Origin: Bordetella trematum
GTDB lineage: Bacteria; Pseudomonadota; Gammaproteobacteria; Burkholderiales; Burkholderiaceae_B
NCBI RefSeq assembly: GCF_900078335.1
Contig: NZ_FKBR01000019.1
Coordinates: 289,655-353,654, forward strand
Direction of reading: 5' to 3'
Length of the DNA: 64,000 nucleotides
Position numbers and translations under genes: made by a program. Positions 51,148 through 59,724 of this stretch are shown here, piece after piece (within the stretch, counting starts at the first letter, position 1; every line of letters begins with the position of its first letter). The notes below the pieces were generated by a model. It was not told the origin of the DNA and did not search any database. It saw only the letters and a list, made by a program, of their open reading frames with translations.

Positions 51148-51915
51148 ATGATAGACATCCAGGAAAGCGGCCCCTTGGCCGTCATCACCTACGACCGCGG
51201 CGAGCGCCGCAACGCACTGTCGCTGCAGGCCATGGAGGCCCTTATCGGCGTGGCCCAGCAGTATCAGGGTCGTTTCGACATTTCGGCGATCGTGCTGGCC
51301 GGCAGCGCCCAGGCCTTTTCGGCCGGGGTCGATCTGAAGGATCCGGCCCGCTGGGCGCTGGAGGGGAAATCGCTGGACGAGCGGCGCCACATCGCCGCCA
51401 CTGGCGCGCGTCTGTGCCAGGCCTGGGAGAGCCTGCCGCAACTGACCATCGCCGCCGTGGAGGGCTGCAACGTCGGCGGGGGAATCGCGCTCACGCTGGC
51501 CTGCGATTGGCGCGTGATGGCCAATGACGCCTTTCTGTATGTGCCGGAAGTGCAGATCGGCATCCCGCTGGTGTGGCACACCGTGCCGCGGCTGGTGGCG
51601 CGTGTGGGGGCTTCGCGCGCCAAGCAGATCATGTTGCTGGGCGAGAAGATGAGCGCGGCTACGGCATTGGATTGGGGCTTGGCCGACTGGCTCGCCGAGC
51701 CGGGTCAGGCGCTGGCGCGCGCCCGCGCGCTGGCCGGGCGCGTGACGCAGTCGCCCGGGCATGTGGTCAAGATGAGCAAGCAGAGCGTCAACGCCTACGC
51801 CAACGCGCTTAACTATGTGAGTACCTATATGGACGTGGATCAGGCCTTGCTGTGCGGCCAGAGCGCCGAGGCCAGTCAGGCGCGCGAGCAATTCCACACC
51901 GGAGAACCGCGATGA
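51148..51915 (+). CDS. Enoyl-CoA hydratase/isomerase
   Basis: A 255-residue crotonase-fold protein. The oxyanion-hole motifs are FSAGVDLKD and EGCNVGGGIALTLACDWRV; the residue after CDWRV and the PEVQIGIPLVWHTVPRL helix are in family positions. The usual first catalytic glutamate region reads VGGGIALT, so hydratase activity is not assured and another crotonase reaction is possible. Its stop overlaps the start of the second Bug gene as ATGA, indicating coupling. Confidence 0.87.
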   Translation: MIDIQESGPLAVITYDRGERRNALSLQAMEALIGVAQQYQGRFDISAIVLAGSAQAFSAGVDLKDPARWALEGKSLDERRHIAATGARLCQAWESLPQLTIAAVEGCNVGGGIALTLACDWRVMANDAFLYVPEVQIGIPLVWHTVPRLVARVGASRAKQIMLLGEKMSAATALDWGLADWLAEPGQALARARALAGRVTQSPGHVVKMSKQSVNAYANALNYVSTYMDVDQALLCGQSAEASQAREQFHTGEPR

Positions 51916-52892
51916 ACAAGCTGATACAGCGCGCCGTGACGGCGCTGGCGCTGGCCGGTCTGTCGGCCGCAGCCCAGGCGCAATGGCCCGAGCGGCCCAT
52001 CACCTGGGTGGTGCCGTTCGCCGCCGGCGGGCCGATGGATACGGTCTCGCGGCCCATCGCCAAGAAGATGGGCGAGCTGCTCGGCACGGCCGTGGTGGTC
52101 GAGAACCGGCCGGGCGCGGGCGGGGCCATCGGCATGAATCACGTCTCGCGCGCCGCGCCCGATGGCTACACCATCGGTATCGGCAGCGTGGGCACCCAGA
52201 CCATCGTGCCCAACATCACCCAGCCGGCGCCCTATGATCCCCTGACCTCGTTCTCCAATATCGGCCTGCTCGGGCGCTATACCAACGTGCTGCTGGTGCC
52301 GGGCGGCTCGGCGCTGGGCAGTGTGCCGCAACTGCTGGCGCAGGCGCGCGATCCGCAGGCCAACGTCACCTATGGGTCGGCCGGCGAAGGCTCGTCCAAT
52401 CACCTGTCGGGCGCGCTGCTGGGCGCGCTCAGCGGGGGCGCCATGACGCATGTTCCCTATCGTGGCAGCGCACCGGCGCTGACCGATCTGCTGGCCGGAC
52501 GCACCACTTTCATGTTCGACACGCTCAACACGACCATGGGGCGCATCAAGGACGGCAGTCTGCGGCCGCTGGCCGTCTCGGGGCATAAGCGTTCGCCCTT
52601 CCTGCCGGACGTGCCCACGCTGGATGAGGCCGGCGTGCAGGGTTACGGCGAGGCGGGCGGGGAACTCTGGTGGGGCGTGGTCGGCCCGCCGGCCATCCCG
52701 GCGGCCACGCGGGACAAGCTCAACGCGGCCCTGCGCCAGGCGCTCGATTCGCCCGACGTCCAGGATCAGCTGCAGCGCCAGTATGTGGAGATCTGGAGCA
52801 GCACGCCGCAAGGCTTCGAGGACGTGGTGCGCGCCAGCCACGACAAGTGGCGCGGGCTGGTGGCGCGCTCGGCCAAGCCGGCCACGCCCTGA
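51912..52892 (+). CDS. Tripartite tricarboxylate-type receptor (Bug family), second
   Basis: A 326-residue periplasmic receptor with a signal peptide ending at AAQAQ. ITWVVPFAAGGPMDTVSRPIAKKM, VVVENRPGAGGAIGMNHV, and MTHVPYRGSAPALTDLLAGRTTFMFD are the family landmarks. It is clearly different from the first receptor of the operon, so the two may take related but distinct acids or be separate in signalling and transport. No transmembrane subunits are linked. Confidence 0.93.
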   Translation: MNKLIQRAVTALALAGLSAAAQAQWPERPITWVVPFAAGGPMDTVSRPIAKKMGELLGTAVVVENRPGAGGAIGMNHVSRAAPDGYTIGIGSVGTQTIVPNITQPAPYDPLTSFSNIGLLGRYTNVLLVPGGSALGSVPQLLAQARDPQANVTYGSAGEGSSNHLSGALLGALSGGAMTHVPYRGSAPALTDLLAGRTTFMFDTLNTTMGRIKDGSLRPLAVSGHKRSPFLPDVPTLDEAGVQGYGEAGGELWWGVVGPPAIPAATRDKLNAALRQALDSPDVQDQLQRQYVEIWSSTPQGFEDVVRASHDKWRGLVARSAKPATP

Positions 52893-53013
52893 AACCGCGG
52901 CGGCGGCATTGGCGATGCCGCCGCCCTGCCCGGCGTTCGCGCGGCCGGCCGCCTCTGGCATACTCGGGCTGTCCGGCCGAGGATGGCGTGGCGGGTTTTC
53001 AAGGAGTATGACG

Positions 53014-53181
53014 GTGAAGCGCGAACAATACCTGGTGGCGGGGATCCCCGCCGTGATCATAGTCGGCCTGCTGGCGCTGTATCGACCCGAGGCATTGACC
53101 CTGCCGGTTTACATCATCATCGGTTTCGTCTGCGGCGGCCTGGCCGCGGCCGTGTCGGTGTTCGGCAAGAAGAAAAAATAA
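53014..53181 (+). CDS. Small membrane protein, 55 residues
   Basis: A very short protein with two hydrophobic segments (VAGIPAVIIVGLLAL and LPVYIIIGFVCGGLAAAVSVF) and a basic tail KKKK. GTG is preferred because AAGGAG lies seven bases upstream; an ATG two codons earlier is too close to that site. It is a single unit between the Bug operon and the convergent arsH gene. I do not recognise a family. Confidence 0.65.
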   Translation: MKREQYLVAGIPAVIIVGLLALYRPEALTLPVYIIIGFVCGGLAAAVSVFGKKKK

Positions 53182-53194
53182 GGCCCGGCGGCCA

Positions 53195-53920
53195 TCATAG
53201 GGCCGCCTGATTCATGCGCCGCGAGAGCGCCTGGGCACTTTCGCGGCGCTCGCTGTATCGATCGGCCAGGTAGGGTGCTGCCGCTCGCGTGAGCAGGGTG
53301 AACTTCACCAATTCCTCCATGACATCGACGATACGGTCGTAATAGGGCGAGGGCCGCATACGGCCAGCCTCGTCGAACTCTTGCCAGGCGCGCGCGACCG
53401 ACGACTGATTGGGGATGGTGAGCATGCGCATCCAGCGACCCAGCACGCGCATCTGATTGACGGCGTTAAAGGACTGGGACCCGCCGCTGACCTGCATCAG
53501 GGCCAGCGTCTTGCCTTGCGTGGGCCGCATGGCGCCCTCTGTCAGAGGGATCCAGTCGATCTGGGTTTTCATCAGCCCCGTCATGGCGCCATGGCGTTCG
53601 GGAGAGCTCCACACCATGCCTTCCGCCCACTGTACCGCTGCGCGCAGTTCCACCACCTTGGGGTGGTCGGCGGGCGCGTCGTCCACCAGCGGCAGGCCGG
53701 CCGGGTTGAACGTGCGGGTTTCGGCGCCGAAGGCGCGCAACAGACGAGCCGCCTCTTCACTGGCATAACGGCTGAACGAGCGCTCGCGCAAAGAGCCGTA
53801 CAGCAGCAGGATGCGAGGGGCAGGCGCCTCGGGCAGGCCCAGGCCTTTGGCGATGTCGAGGTCGGCAAGTCCGGGGTCGAGATGGGGAAGATCGTTCAGG
53901 GAAGGGGGGACAGCATTCAT
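53195..53920 (-). CDS. arsH: ArsH, NADPH-dependent flavoprotein of organoarsenical resistance
   Basis: A 241-residue flavodoxin-fold protein. [38 protein letters not shown] is the FMN-binding start, and [24 protein letters not shown] and [21 protein letters not shown] are typical of ArsH. Members oxidise trivalent organoarsenicals, protecting the cell. Its ATG overlaps the stop of the upstream ArsC-type gene by four bases, so it is translated with it. No arsR, arsB or acr3 is nearby. Confidence 0.94.
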   Translation of the reverse strand: MNAVPPSLNDLPHLDPGLADLDIAKGLGLPEAPAPRILLLYGSLRERSFSRYASEEAARLLRAFGAETRTFNPAGLPLVDDAPADHPKVVELRAAVQWAEGMVWSSPERHGAMTGLMKTQIDWIPLTEGAMRPTQGKTLALMQVSGGSQSFNAVNQMRVLGRWMRMLTIPNQSSVARAWQEFDEAGRMRPSPYYDRIVDVMEELVKFTLLTRAAAPYLADRYSERRESAQALSRRMNQAAL

Positions 53921-54702
53921 AGTGAAATCTCCCGGGCCAGGAAGTCTGCTCCGGTGGATGGTTTCAAGCTGGCAGGCGGCAGCCCGGCGCTGCGCCAGCC
54001 GCCCGAGGTCATGGCCGGTCCGGCCTGCGAGGCGTTCGTCCAGAGCTGGCGAGCGCCCCGGTCAAAGGCGCGTCGGGATGCCAGCGCCAGGACGCCGGCC
54101 ATCGTGCCGGCGTCGCGCCACACCGGCTCAGGTGCGATGCCGTGCAGCCAGGCATGGCCGTCGGCTGTCGAGACGGCGGCATGGGCGACCCTGTCGCCGT
54201 CGGTGGTGGCATAGCGATAGGCAAGGGCGCCGGTCGGCAGGTCGGGCAGGCCGGCGGCCCGCCACGCCTGCTTCAGGCCCGGATCGTCCAGCTCGACGAG
54301 GCTGTCGCGCAGCAGAGGCGTGCCATCCTCTTTTTCGAGCCGCAGGCCAGCGGCACCGGGCAGCAGGTCCAGCATCAGGTCGGAGGGCCGGCACAGGCGC
54401 ACACCCGCCGGGCTTTCCAGCAGGGGGCGATTGATCAGGATCGGATGACGTTGCATGTGTTCCAGCCGTTGCGCGTCGCTCCAATGGGGCGCGTCCAATC
54501 CCAGCGCGTGATACGGCGAACCCTTGATGCGCAACAGCTCTTGCAGCCGCAGCCCGCTGGCCTGCGCCAGCCGCAGCAGCTGGGCCGGGGGAGGGGGCTG
54601 CTCCAGGTAGAGGATGACGACGGGCTTCAGGCCCAGGCGCAGGAGATTGTGCAGCACATTGCGCGAAGTCCCGCAGTCCGGGTTGTGATAGAGGGTCAGC
54701 AT
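53917..54702 (-). CDS. arsC: ArsC-type arsenate reductase fused to a GNAT-like domain
   Basis: A 261-residue protein. Residues 1-115 are an ArsC domain: nucleophile C10 in [10 protein letters not shown]92, R102 and R105 (INRPLL...GVRLCRP), as in glutaredoxin-dependent arsenate reductases of about 140 residues. Residues about 118-261 are extra and resemble a GNAT acetyltransferase of the ArsN kind ([50 protein letters not shown]). This would join arsenate reduction to acetylation, perhaps of an arsenic-containing compound. The GNAT loop is not perfect, so its activity is uncertain. It heads an arsC-arsH unit. Confidence 0.8.
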   Translation of the reverse strand: MLTLYHNPDCGTSRNVLHNLLRLGLKPVVILYLEQPPPPAQLLRLAQASGLRLQELLRIKGSPYHALGLDAPHWSDAQRLEHMQRHPILINRPLLESPAGVRLCRPSDLMLDLLPGAAGLRLEKEDGTPLLRDSLVELDDPGLKQAWRAAGLPDLPTGALAYRYATTDGDRVAHAAVSTADGHAWLHGIAPEPVWRDAGTMAGVLALASRRAFDRGARQLWTNASQAGPAMTSGGWRSAGLPPASLKPSTGADFLAREISL

Positions 54703-54719
54703 GAGAGCGTGTGTGGCAA

Positions 54720-54750
54720 TTTTGATTCGATATTACGACGATTATCAAAA
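54720..54750. promoter_or_regulatory. Inverted repeat between arsC-arsH and the DUF2946 gene
   Basis: TTTTGAT (54720-54726) and ATCAAAA (54744-54750) flank a 17-base AT-rich centre in the 99-base divergent gap. It could be an operator for a regulator acting on the ars genes or on both units. No regulator gene is adjacent. Confidence 0.5.
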
Positions 54751-54801
54751 CATTGACAAGTGTCTAGGCATCGCCGGTGGGGACTGCATTAGAATCCCCG
54801 C

Positions 54802-55233
54802 ATGGCTGCCATTGCCCCTTGGGGTCTTGCTTCGCTGTTAGGCCACGTCCGCGCCGCCCTGCCGTTGTGGGGCTTGCTGGCGGCCGTGCTGCTGCGCGGC
54901 CTGATCCCGGCCGGCTACATGCCGGACCCGGGTGCGCTCAAGCTGGGCCAGCTCGAACTGACCCTGTGCACGGCGAGCGGCGAGCGGCTCGCCTTTTCGC
55001 TGCCGGCGGAGGGCCTGGCCACGTCAGGCGCGCCGCACGACCATGGCGTGGCGTCGGATCCGGACTGCCCCTTCGGCCTGCTCTCGCAGGTGACGCCGGC
55101 CTTGCTGGCACTTGCCTTCTGGTGGCCCTGGCGCCCGTCGCAGCGCCTGGCGCGCCGCCGGGCCTGGGCTGCGCCACCTCCCGCTATCCGCCTGACCGGC
55201 CCCGCCCTGGGGCCACGCGCGCCTCCCTGTTGA
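54802..55233 (+). CDS. DUF2946-like membrane-associated protein
   Basis: A 143-residue protein. LPLWGLLAAVLLRGLIPAGYMPD at the start, LTLCTASGER, the HDHG site, CPFGLLSQ, and a second hydrophobic segment (LLALAFWWPW) match the DUF2946 family, often found beside copper or TonB-linked genes. Cysteines and His suggest metal contact. The basic, Pro-rich C-terminus is less conserved. It is divergent from the arsC-arsH unit. Confidence 0.75.
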   Translation: MAAIAPWGLASLLGHVRAALPLWGLLAAVLLRGLIPAGYMPDPGALKLGQLELTLCTASGERLAFSLPAEGLATSGAPHDHGVASDPDCPFGLLSQVTPALLALAFWWPWRPSQRLARRRAWAAPPPAIRLTGPALGPRAPPC

Positions 55234-55389
55234 GATTGCCGCGCGCTGCCCTGCTGGGCCGCGCGCCGAGACCCGGAGGGCCGGCCCTGTGCGCGCAGGC
55301 TGCGCGCAGCGCATGGCTCACTTGATCATCGGGTGTCCGGGCATGGCCCTGCCGCGAGGCGGCGGGCCTGCCGGGCTCAGGAGCGATCC

Positions 55390-55821
55390 ATGTTGCGTAG
55401 ACGATTATTGGCCAAAGGGGGCGGCGCCGATCGCCAGGCCCTGGCCGCAGGCTTGTTCGAGTTTCTGGGGCTGGTCGATGAAATCGGCCGGGGGGTGATG
55501 TTGCTCAAGCCCATGCTGCCGGCGGGTCGACGCCTGCTGGCGCAGGTGCTGGAAGAAATGGGACTGCCCAGACTCAGGGGCCGGGGCGGCTTTCAGCTGA
55601 TGGGCGGGCGCACCGTCAGCATCCGGGAGCTGTCGGGAAAACCATTGGGCAAGGTCGGGCCGGTGATCTTCGGGCTCGATCTGGATGCCGAGGATCTGCG
55701 TTATCTCGAAAGCCTGCCGGACTGGCATGCCCTGGTTGAGGTCAGCACGGCCACGGGGCGCCTGCCGGCCCGGGCCGGGCAGGCGCCGGTAGAGATCATC
55801 TACGACGCCAGCCCGGCCTGA
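55390..55821 (+). CDS. Unknown protein, 143 residues
   Basis: A soluble-looking protein of unknown family. MLRRRLLAKGGGADRQALAAG leads to helices and a beta-rich C-terminal half (GGFQLMGGRTVSIRELSGKPLGKVGPVIFGLDLDAEDLRYLESLPDW). AGGAG lies six to seven bases before the ATG. It follows the DUF2946 gene by 156 bases and precedes a long hairpin shared with prpF. No function can be assigned. Confidence 0.6.
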   Translation: MLRRRLLAKGGGADRQALAAGLFEFLGLVDEIGRGVMLLKPMLPAGRRLLAQVLEEMGLPRLRGRGGFQLMGGRTVSIRELSGKPLGKVGPVIFGLDLDAEDLRYLESLPDWHALVEVSTATGRLPARAGQAPVEIIYDASPA

Positions 55822-55822
55822 A

Positions 55823-55859
55823 GCCCGTGTGCGCCGCGCACGGCGTGGCGCACACGGGC
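55823..55859. terminator. Hairpin between convergent unknown gene and prpF
   Basis: CCCGTGTGCGCC and its exact complement form a stem of 13 bp including the flanking G-C, with an 11-base loop, in the gap between the two stops. It probably serves both transcripts, though T-runs are lacking. Confidence 0.6.
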
Positions 55860-55865
55860 GGCGGG

Positions 55866-57044
55866 TCAGCCGGGGATGCGGACCCAGCCTTCCATCAGCA
55901 CGCGCGCGCTGCGCGACATGATGGCCTTGGTGACGGTCCACTCGCCATCGACCAGCTTGGCTTCGGCGCCCACGCGCAGGGTGCCCGAGGGGTGGCCGAA
56001 GCGCACGCCGTCGCGCTCGCCGCCGCCGGCGGCCTGGTTGACCAGGGTGCCCGGTACGGCGGCTGCCGTACCGATGGCCACCGAAGCCGTGCCCATCATG
56101 GCGTGATGCAGCTTGCCCATGGACAGGGCGCGCACCAGCAGGTCGACGTCGCCGGCGGCGATGGTCTTGCCGCTGGAGGCGACGTAGTCGGTGGGCGGGG
56201 CCACGAAGGCGACTTTGGGCGTGTGCTGGCGCGAAGCGGCTTCGTCCAGGGATTTGATCAGGCCCATGCGCAGCGCGCCGTGCGCGCGAATGGTTTCCAG
56301 GCGCGCGAGTGCGGCGGGATCGCCGTTGATGGCCTCCTGCAGTTCGGTGCCGTTGTAGCCCAGCGCCTCGGCCTGCAGGAAGATGGTCGGGATGCCGGAG
56401 TTGATCATGGTGGCCTGGAAGCTGCCCACACCCGGCACTTCCAGGGTGTCGACCAGATTGCCGGTGGGGAACATCGAGCCGCCTTCTTCGCCATCATCGG
56501 CCGGATCGAGGAACTCCAGGCGCACTTCGGCGGCGGGGAAGGTCACGCCGTCAAGCTCGAAATCACCCGTCTCCTGCACCGCACCGTCGGTGATGGGCAC
56601 GTGGGCCACGATGGTCTTGCCAATATTGGCTTGCCAGATGCGCACCACGGCCACGCCGTTGCGCGGCACGCGGTCGGGGTCGACCAGGCCGTTGGTGATG
56701 GCGAAGGGACCCACGGCGGCCGACAGGTTGCCGCAGTTGCCGCTCCAGTCCACGAAGGGCTGGTCGATGGAGACCTGGCCGAACAGATAGTCCACGTCAT
56801 GGTCGGGACGGCTGCTCTTGGCCAGGATGACGGTCTTGCTGGTGCTGGACGTGGCAGCGCCCATGCCGTCGATCTGTTTGCCGTAAGGGTCGGGGCTGCC
56901 GATCACGCGCAAGAGCAGGGCATCGCGCGCTGCGCCCGGGACCTGCGCGGCTTCGGGCAGATCCGTCAGTTTGAAGAACACGCCTTTGCTGGTGCCGCCG
57001 CGCATGTAGGTGGCGGGGATCCGGATCTGGGGTGCGTGGGCCAT
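55866..57044 (-). CDS. prpF: PrpF, 2-methylaconitate isomerase
   Basis: A 392-residue member of the PrpF family. TYMRGGTSKGVFFKLTDLPEA opens the protein, and SGNCGNLSAAVGPFAI and SSTSKTVIL are conserved active-site stretches; the second half ends ATKAIMSRSARVLMEG-like (VTKAIMSRSARVLMEGWV). It isomerises the AcnD product so that 2-methylisocitrate can be made from 2-methylcitrate. AGGAGG precedes the ATG. It follows acnD by 73 bases. Confidence 0.95.
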   Translation of the reverse strand: MAHAPQIRIPATYMRGGTSKGVFFKLTDLPEAAQVPGAARDALLLRVIGSPDPYGKQIDGMGAATSSTSKTVILAKSSRPDHDVDYLFGQVSIDQPFVDWSGNCGNLSAAVGPFAITNGLVDPDRVPRNGVAVVRIWQANIGKTIVAHVPITDGAVQETGDFELDGVTFPAAEVRLEFLDPADDGEEGGSMFPTGNLVDTLEVPGVGSFQATMINSGIPTIFLQAEALGYNGTELQEAINGDPAALARLETIRAHGALRMGLIKSLDEAASRQHTPKVAFVAPPTDYVASSGKTIAAGDVDLLVRALSMGKLHHAMMGTASVAIGTAAAVPGTLVNQAAGGGERDGVRFGHPSGTLRVGAEAKLVDGEWTVTKAIMSRSARVLMEGWVRIPG

Positions 57045-57117
57045 GCTGGCCTCCTGATAGCGGGGTTCGTAGGGGGGGCAGGCGGGCCGGCGCGATATCG
57101 CGCCCGCCCGCCCGGGA

Positions 57118-59724
57118 TCAGCCTGCCTGGCGGGCTGCGTCGGCTTCCAGGAAGTCCTGGGCGAAACGCTGCAGCACGCCGCCGGCCTCATAGATCGACA
57201 CTTCTTCGGCGGTGTCCAGACGGCAGGTCACCGGCACTTCGACCGTCTGGCCGTCGCGGTGATGGATGACCAGCGTCAGGTCGGCGCGCGGCTTGCGCTC
57301 GCCGATCACGTCATAGGTCTCGGTGCCGTCCAGGCCCAGCGTCTTGCGGTCGGTGCCGGGCTTGAACTCCAGCGGCAGCACGCCCATGCCGATCAGGTTG
57401 GTGCGGTGGATGCGTTCGAAGCCTTCGGCCACGATGGCTTCGACGCCGGCCAGGCGCACGCCCTTGGCGGCCCAGTCACGCGAGGAGCCCTGGCCATAGT
57501 CGGCGCCGGCAACGATGATCAGCGGCTGCTTGCGTTCCATGTAGGTTTCGATGGCTTCCCACATGCGCATGGTCTTGCCTTCGGGTTCGACGCGGGCCAG
57601 CGAGCCCTGGCGCACGTTCCCCTGCTCGTCGAGCACCATCTCGTTGAACAGCTTCGGGTTGGCGAAGGTGGCACGCTGCGCGGTCAGGTGATCGCCGCGG
57701 TGGGTCGCGTAGGAGTTGAAGTCCTCCTCGGGCAGGCCCATCTTGGCGAGGTATTCGCCGGCGGCGCTGTCGGCCAAAATGGCGTTCGACGGCGACAGGT
57801 GGTCGGTGGTGATGTTGTCGCCCAGCAGAGCCAGCGGACGCATGCCGCGCAGCGTGCGCTCGCCGGCCAGCGCGCCTTCCCAGTACGGCGGGCGGCGGAT
57901 GTAGGTGCTTTGCGGACGCCACTGGTACAAGGGGCTCACGCTGCTGCGGCTTTCGGCGCGCACGGCGAACATGGGTTCGTACACCTTGCGGAACTGCTCC
58001 GGCTTGACCGAGGCCGCCACCACGGCGTCGATTTCTTCATCGCTGGGCCAGAGGTCCTTCAGGCGGATCTCCTTGCCGTCGGGGCCGACGCCCAGCACAT
58101 CCTGCTCGATGTCGAAACGCATCGTGCCGGCGATCGCGTAGGCCACCACCAGCGGGGGCGAGGCCAGGAAGGCCTGCTTGGCATAGGGGTGGATGCGGCC
58201 ATCGAAGTTGCGGTTGCCGGAGAGCACGGCGGTCGCATAGAGGTCGCGGTCGATGATTTCCTGCTGGATCACGGGGTCCAGCGCGCCCGACATGCCGTTG
58301 CAAGTGGTACAGGCAAAGGCCACCACGCCAAAGCCGAGTTTTTCCAGCTCGGCGGTCAGGCCGGCTTCGTCCAGGTACAGGGCCACGGCCTTGGATCCGG
58401 GAGCCAGCGAGGTCTTGACCCAGGGCTTGCGGCTCAGCCCGGCGCGGTTGGCGTTGCGCGCCAGCAGGCCGGCGGCGATCACGTTGCGCGGGTTGCTGGT
58501 GTTGGTGCAGCTGGTGATGGCGGCGATGATGACGGCGCCGTCGGGCATCAGGCCCGGCTCGTGCTGCACCGGCGCGGCGATGCCGCGTTCGGCCAGGTCG
58601 GACACTGCCAGGCGGCGATGCGGGTTGGACGGGCCGGCCAGGGTGCGCACCACGGAGGACAGGTCAAAGCGCAGCACGCGCTCGAATTCTGCCTTCTTGA
58701 GCGTGTCCGACCACAGGCCGGCTTCCTTGGCGTAGGTTTCGACCAGGCGCACCTGGGCATCGTCGCGGCCGGTCAGCTTGAGGTATTCGATGGTCTGGCT
58801 GTCGATGGAGAACATCGCCGCCGTGGCGCCGTACTCCGGCGCCATGTTGGAGATGGTGGCGCGGTCGCCCAGCGTCAGGCTGGCAGCGCCCTCGCCGTAG
58901 AACTCCAGATAGGCGCCCACCACCTTTTCCTTGCGCAGGAATTCGGTCAGTGTGAGCACGATGTCGGTGGCGGTGATGCCCGGCTGGCGGCGGCCGGTCA
59001 GTTCGACGCCGACGATATCCGGCAGGCGCATCCAGGACGCGCGGCCCAGCATGACGTTTTCGGCCTCCAGGCCGCCCACGCCGATGGCCAGCACGCCCAG
59101 CGCGTCGACGTGCGGGGTGTGGCTGTCGGTGCCGACCAGGGTGTCGGGGTAGGCCACGCCCTGCTGGGCCTGGATGACCGGCGACATGCGCTCCAGGTTG
59201 ATCTGGTGCATGATGCCGTTGCCCGGCGGCACGACTTCGACGTTCTCGAAGGCTTCGCGGGTCCAGTCGATGAAGTGGAAGCGGTCTTCGTTGCGGCGGT
59301 CTTCGATGGCGCGGTTCTTCTCGAAGGCGTCGGGCTCGAAGCCGCCGTGCTCCACGGCCAGCGAGTGGTCAACGATCAGCTGCACGGGCACGACCGGATT
59401 CACCTTGGCCGGGTCGCCGCCTTTTTCGGCGATGGCATCGCGCAGGCCGGCCAGGTCCACCAGGGCGGTCTGGCCCAGGATGTCATGGCACACCACGCGG
59501 GCGGGGAACCACGGGAAATCCAGGTCGCGGCGACGTTCGATCAGCTGACGCAGCGCATCGTCGAGCATCGCCGGGTCACAGCGGCGCACCAGGTTCTCGG
59601 CCAGCACGCGCGAGGTATACGGCAGGCGCTCGTAGGCGCCGGGAGACAGCGCCTCGACGGCGGCGCGTGCATCGAAATAATCCAGGCTGGTGCCCGGCAG
59701 GGGCTTGCGATAGTTGGTGTTCAT
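57118..59724 (-). CDS. acnD: Fe/S-dependent 2-methylisocitrate dehydratase AcnD
   Basis: An 868-residue aconitase-family enzyme. The [4Fe-4S] cysteines are in TSCTNTSNP and the CTTCNG motif; VGTDSHTPHVDALGVLAIGVGG and the C-terminal GADYGQGSSRDWAAKG swivel-domain motif are present. Its linkage to PrpF marks AcnD rather than AcnA. In the methylcitrate cycle it dehydrates 2-methylcitrate from propionyl-CoA. Its ATG overlaps the upstream regulator's stop. The usual partners prpB and prpC are not in the window. Confidence 0.95.
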   Translation of the reverse strand: MNTNYRKPLPGTSLDYFDARAAVEALSPGAYERLPYTSRVLAENLVRRCDPAMLDDALRQLIERRRDLDFPWFPARVVCHDILGQTALVDLAGLRDAIAEKGGDPAKVNPVVPVQLIVDHSLAVEHGGFEPDAFEKNRAIEDRRNEDRFHFIDWTREAFENVEVVPPGNGIMHQINLERMSPVIQAQQGVAYPDTLVGTDSHTPHVDALGVLAIGVGGLEAENVMLGRASWMRLPDIVGVELTGRRQPGITATDIVLTLTEFLRKEKVVGAYLEFYGEGAASLTLGDRATISNMAPEYGATAAMFSIDSQTIEYLKLTGRDDAQVRLVETYAKEAGLWSDTLKKAEFERVLRFDLSSVVRTLAGPSNPHRRLAVSDLAERGIAAPVQHEPGLMPDGAVIIAAITSCTNTSNPRNVIAAGLLARNANRAGLSRKPWVKTSLAPGSKAVALYLDEAGLTAELEKLGFGVVAFACTTCNGMSGALDPVIQQEIIDRDLYATAVLSGNRNFDGRIHPYAKQAFLASPPLVVAYAIAGTMRFDIEQDVLGVGPDGKEIRLKDLWPSDEEIDAVVAASVKPEQFRKVYEPMFAVRAESRSSVSPLYQWRPQSTYIRRPPYWEGALAGERTLRGMRPLALLGDNITTDHLSPSNAILADSAAGEYLAKMGLPEEDFNSYATHRGDHLTAQRATFANPKLFNEMVLDEQGNVRQGSLARVEPEGKTMRMWEAIETYMERKQPLIIVAGADYGQGSSRDWAAKGVRLAGVEAIVAEGFERIHRTNLIGMGVLPLEFKPGTDRKTLGLDGTETYDVIGERKPRADLTLVIHHRDGQTVEVPVTCRLDTAEEVSIYEAGGVLQRFAQDFLEADAARQAG

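Noticed and set aside
53187-53207. GGCGGCC-GGCCGCC repeat at the end of arsH
   Set aside because: A seven-base stem partly within the coding end and without a T-run is weak evidence.
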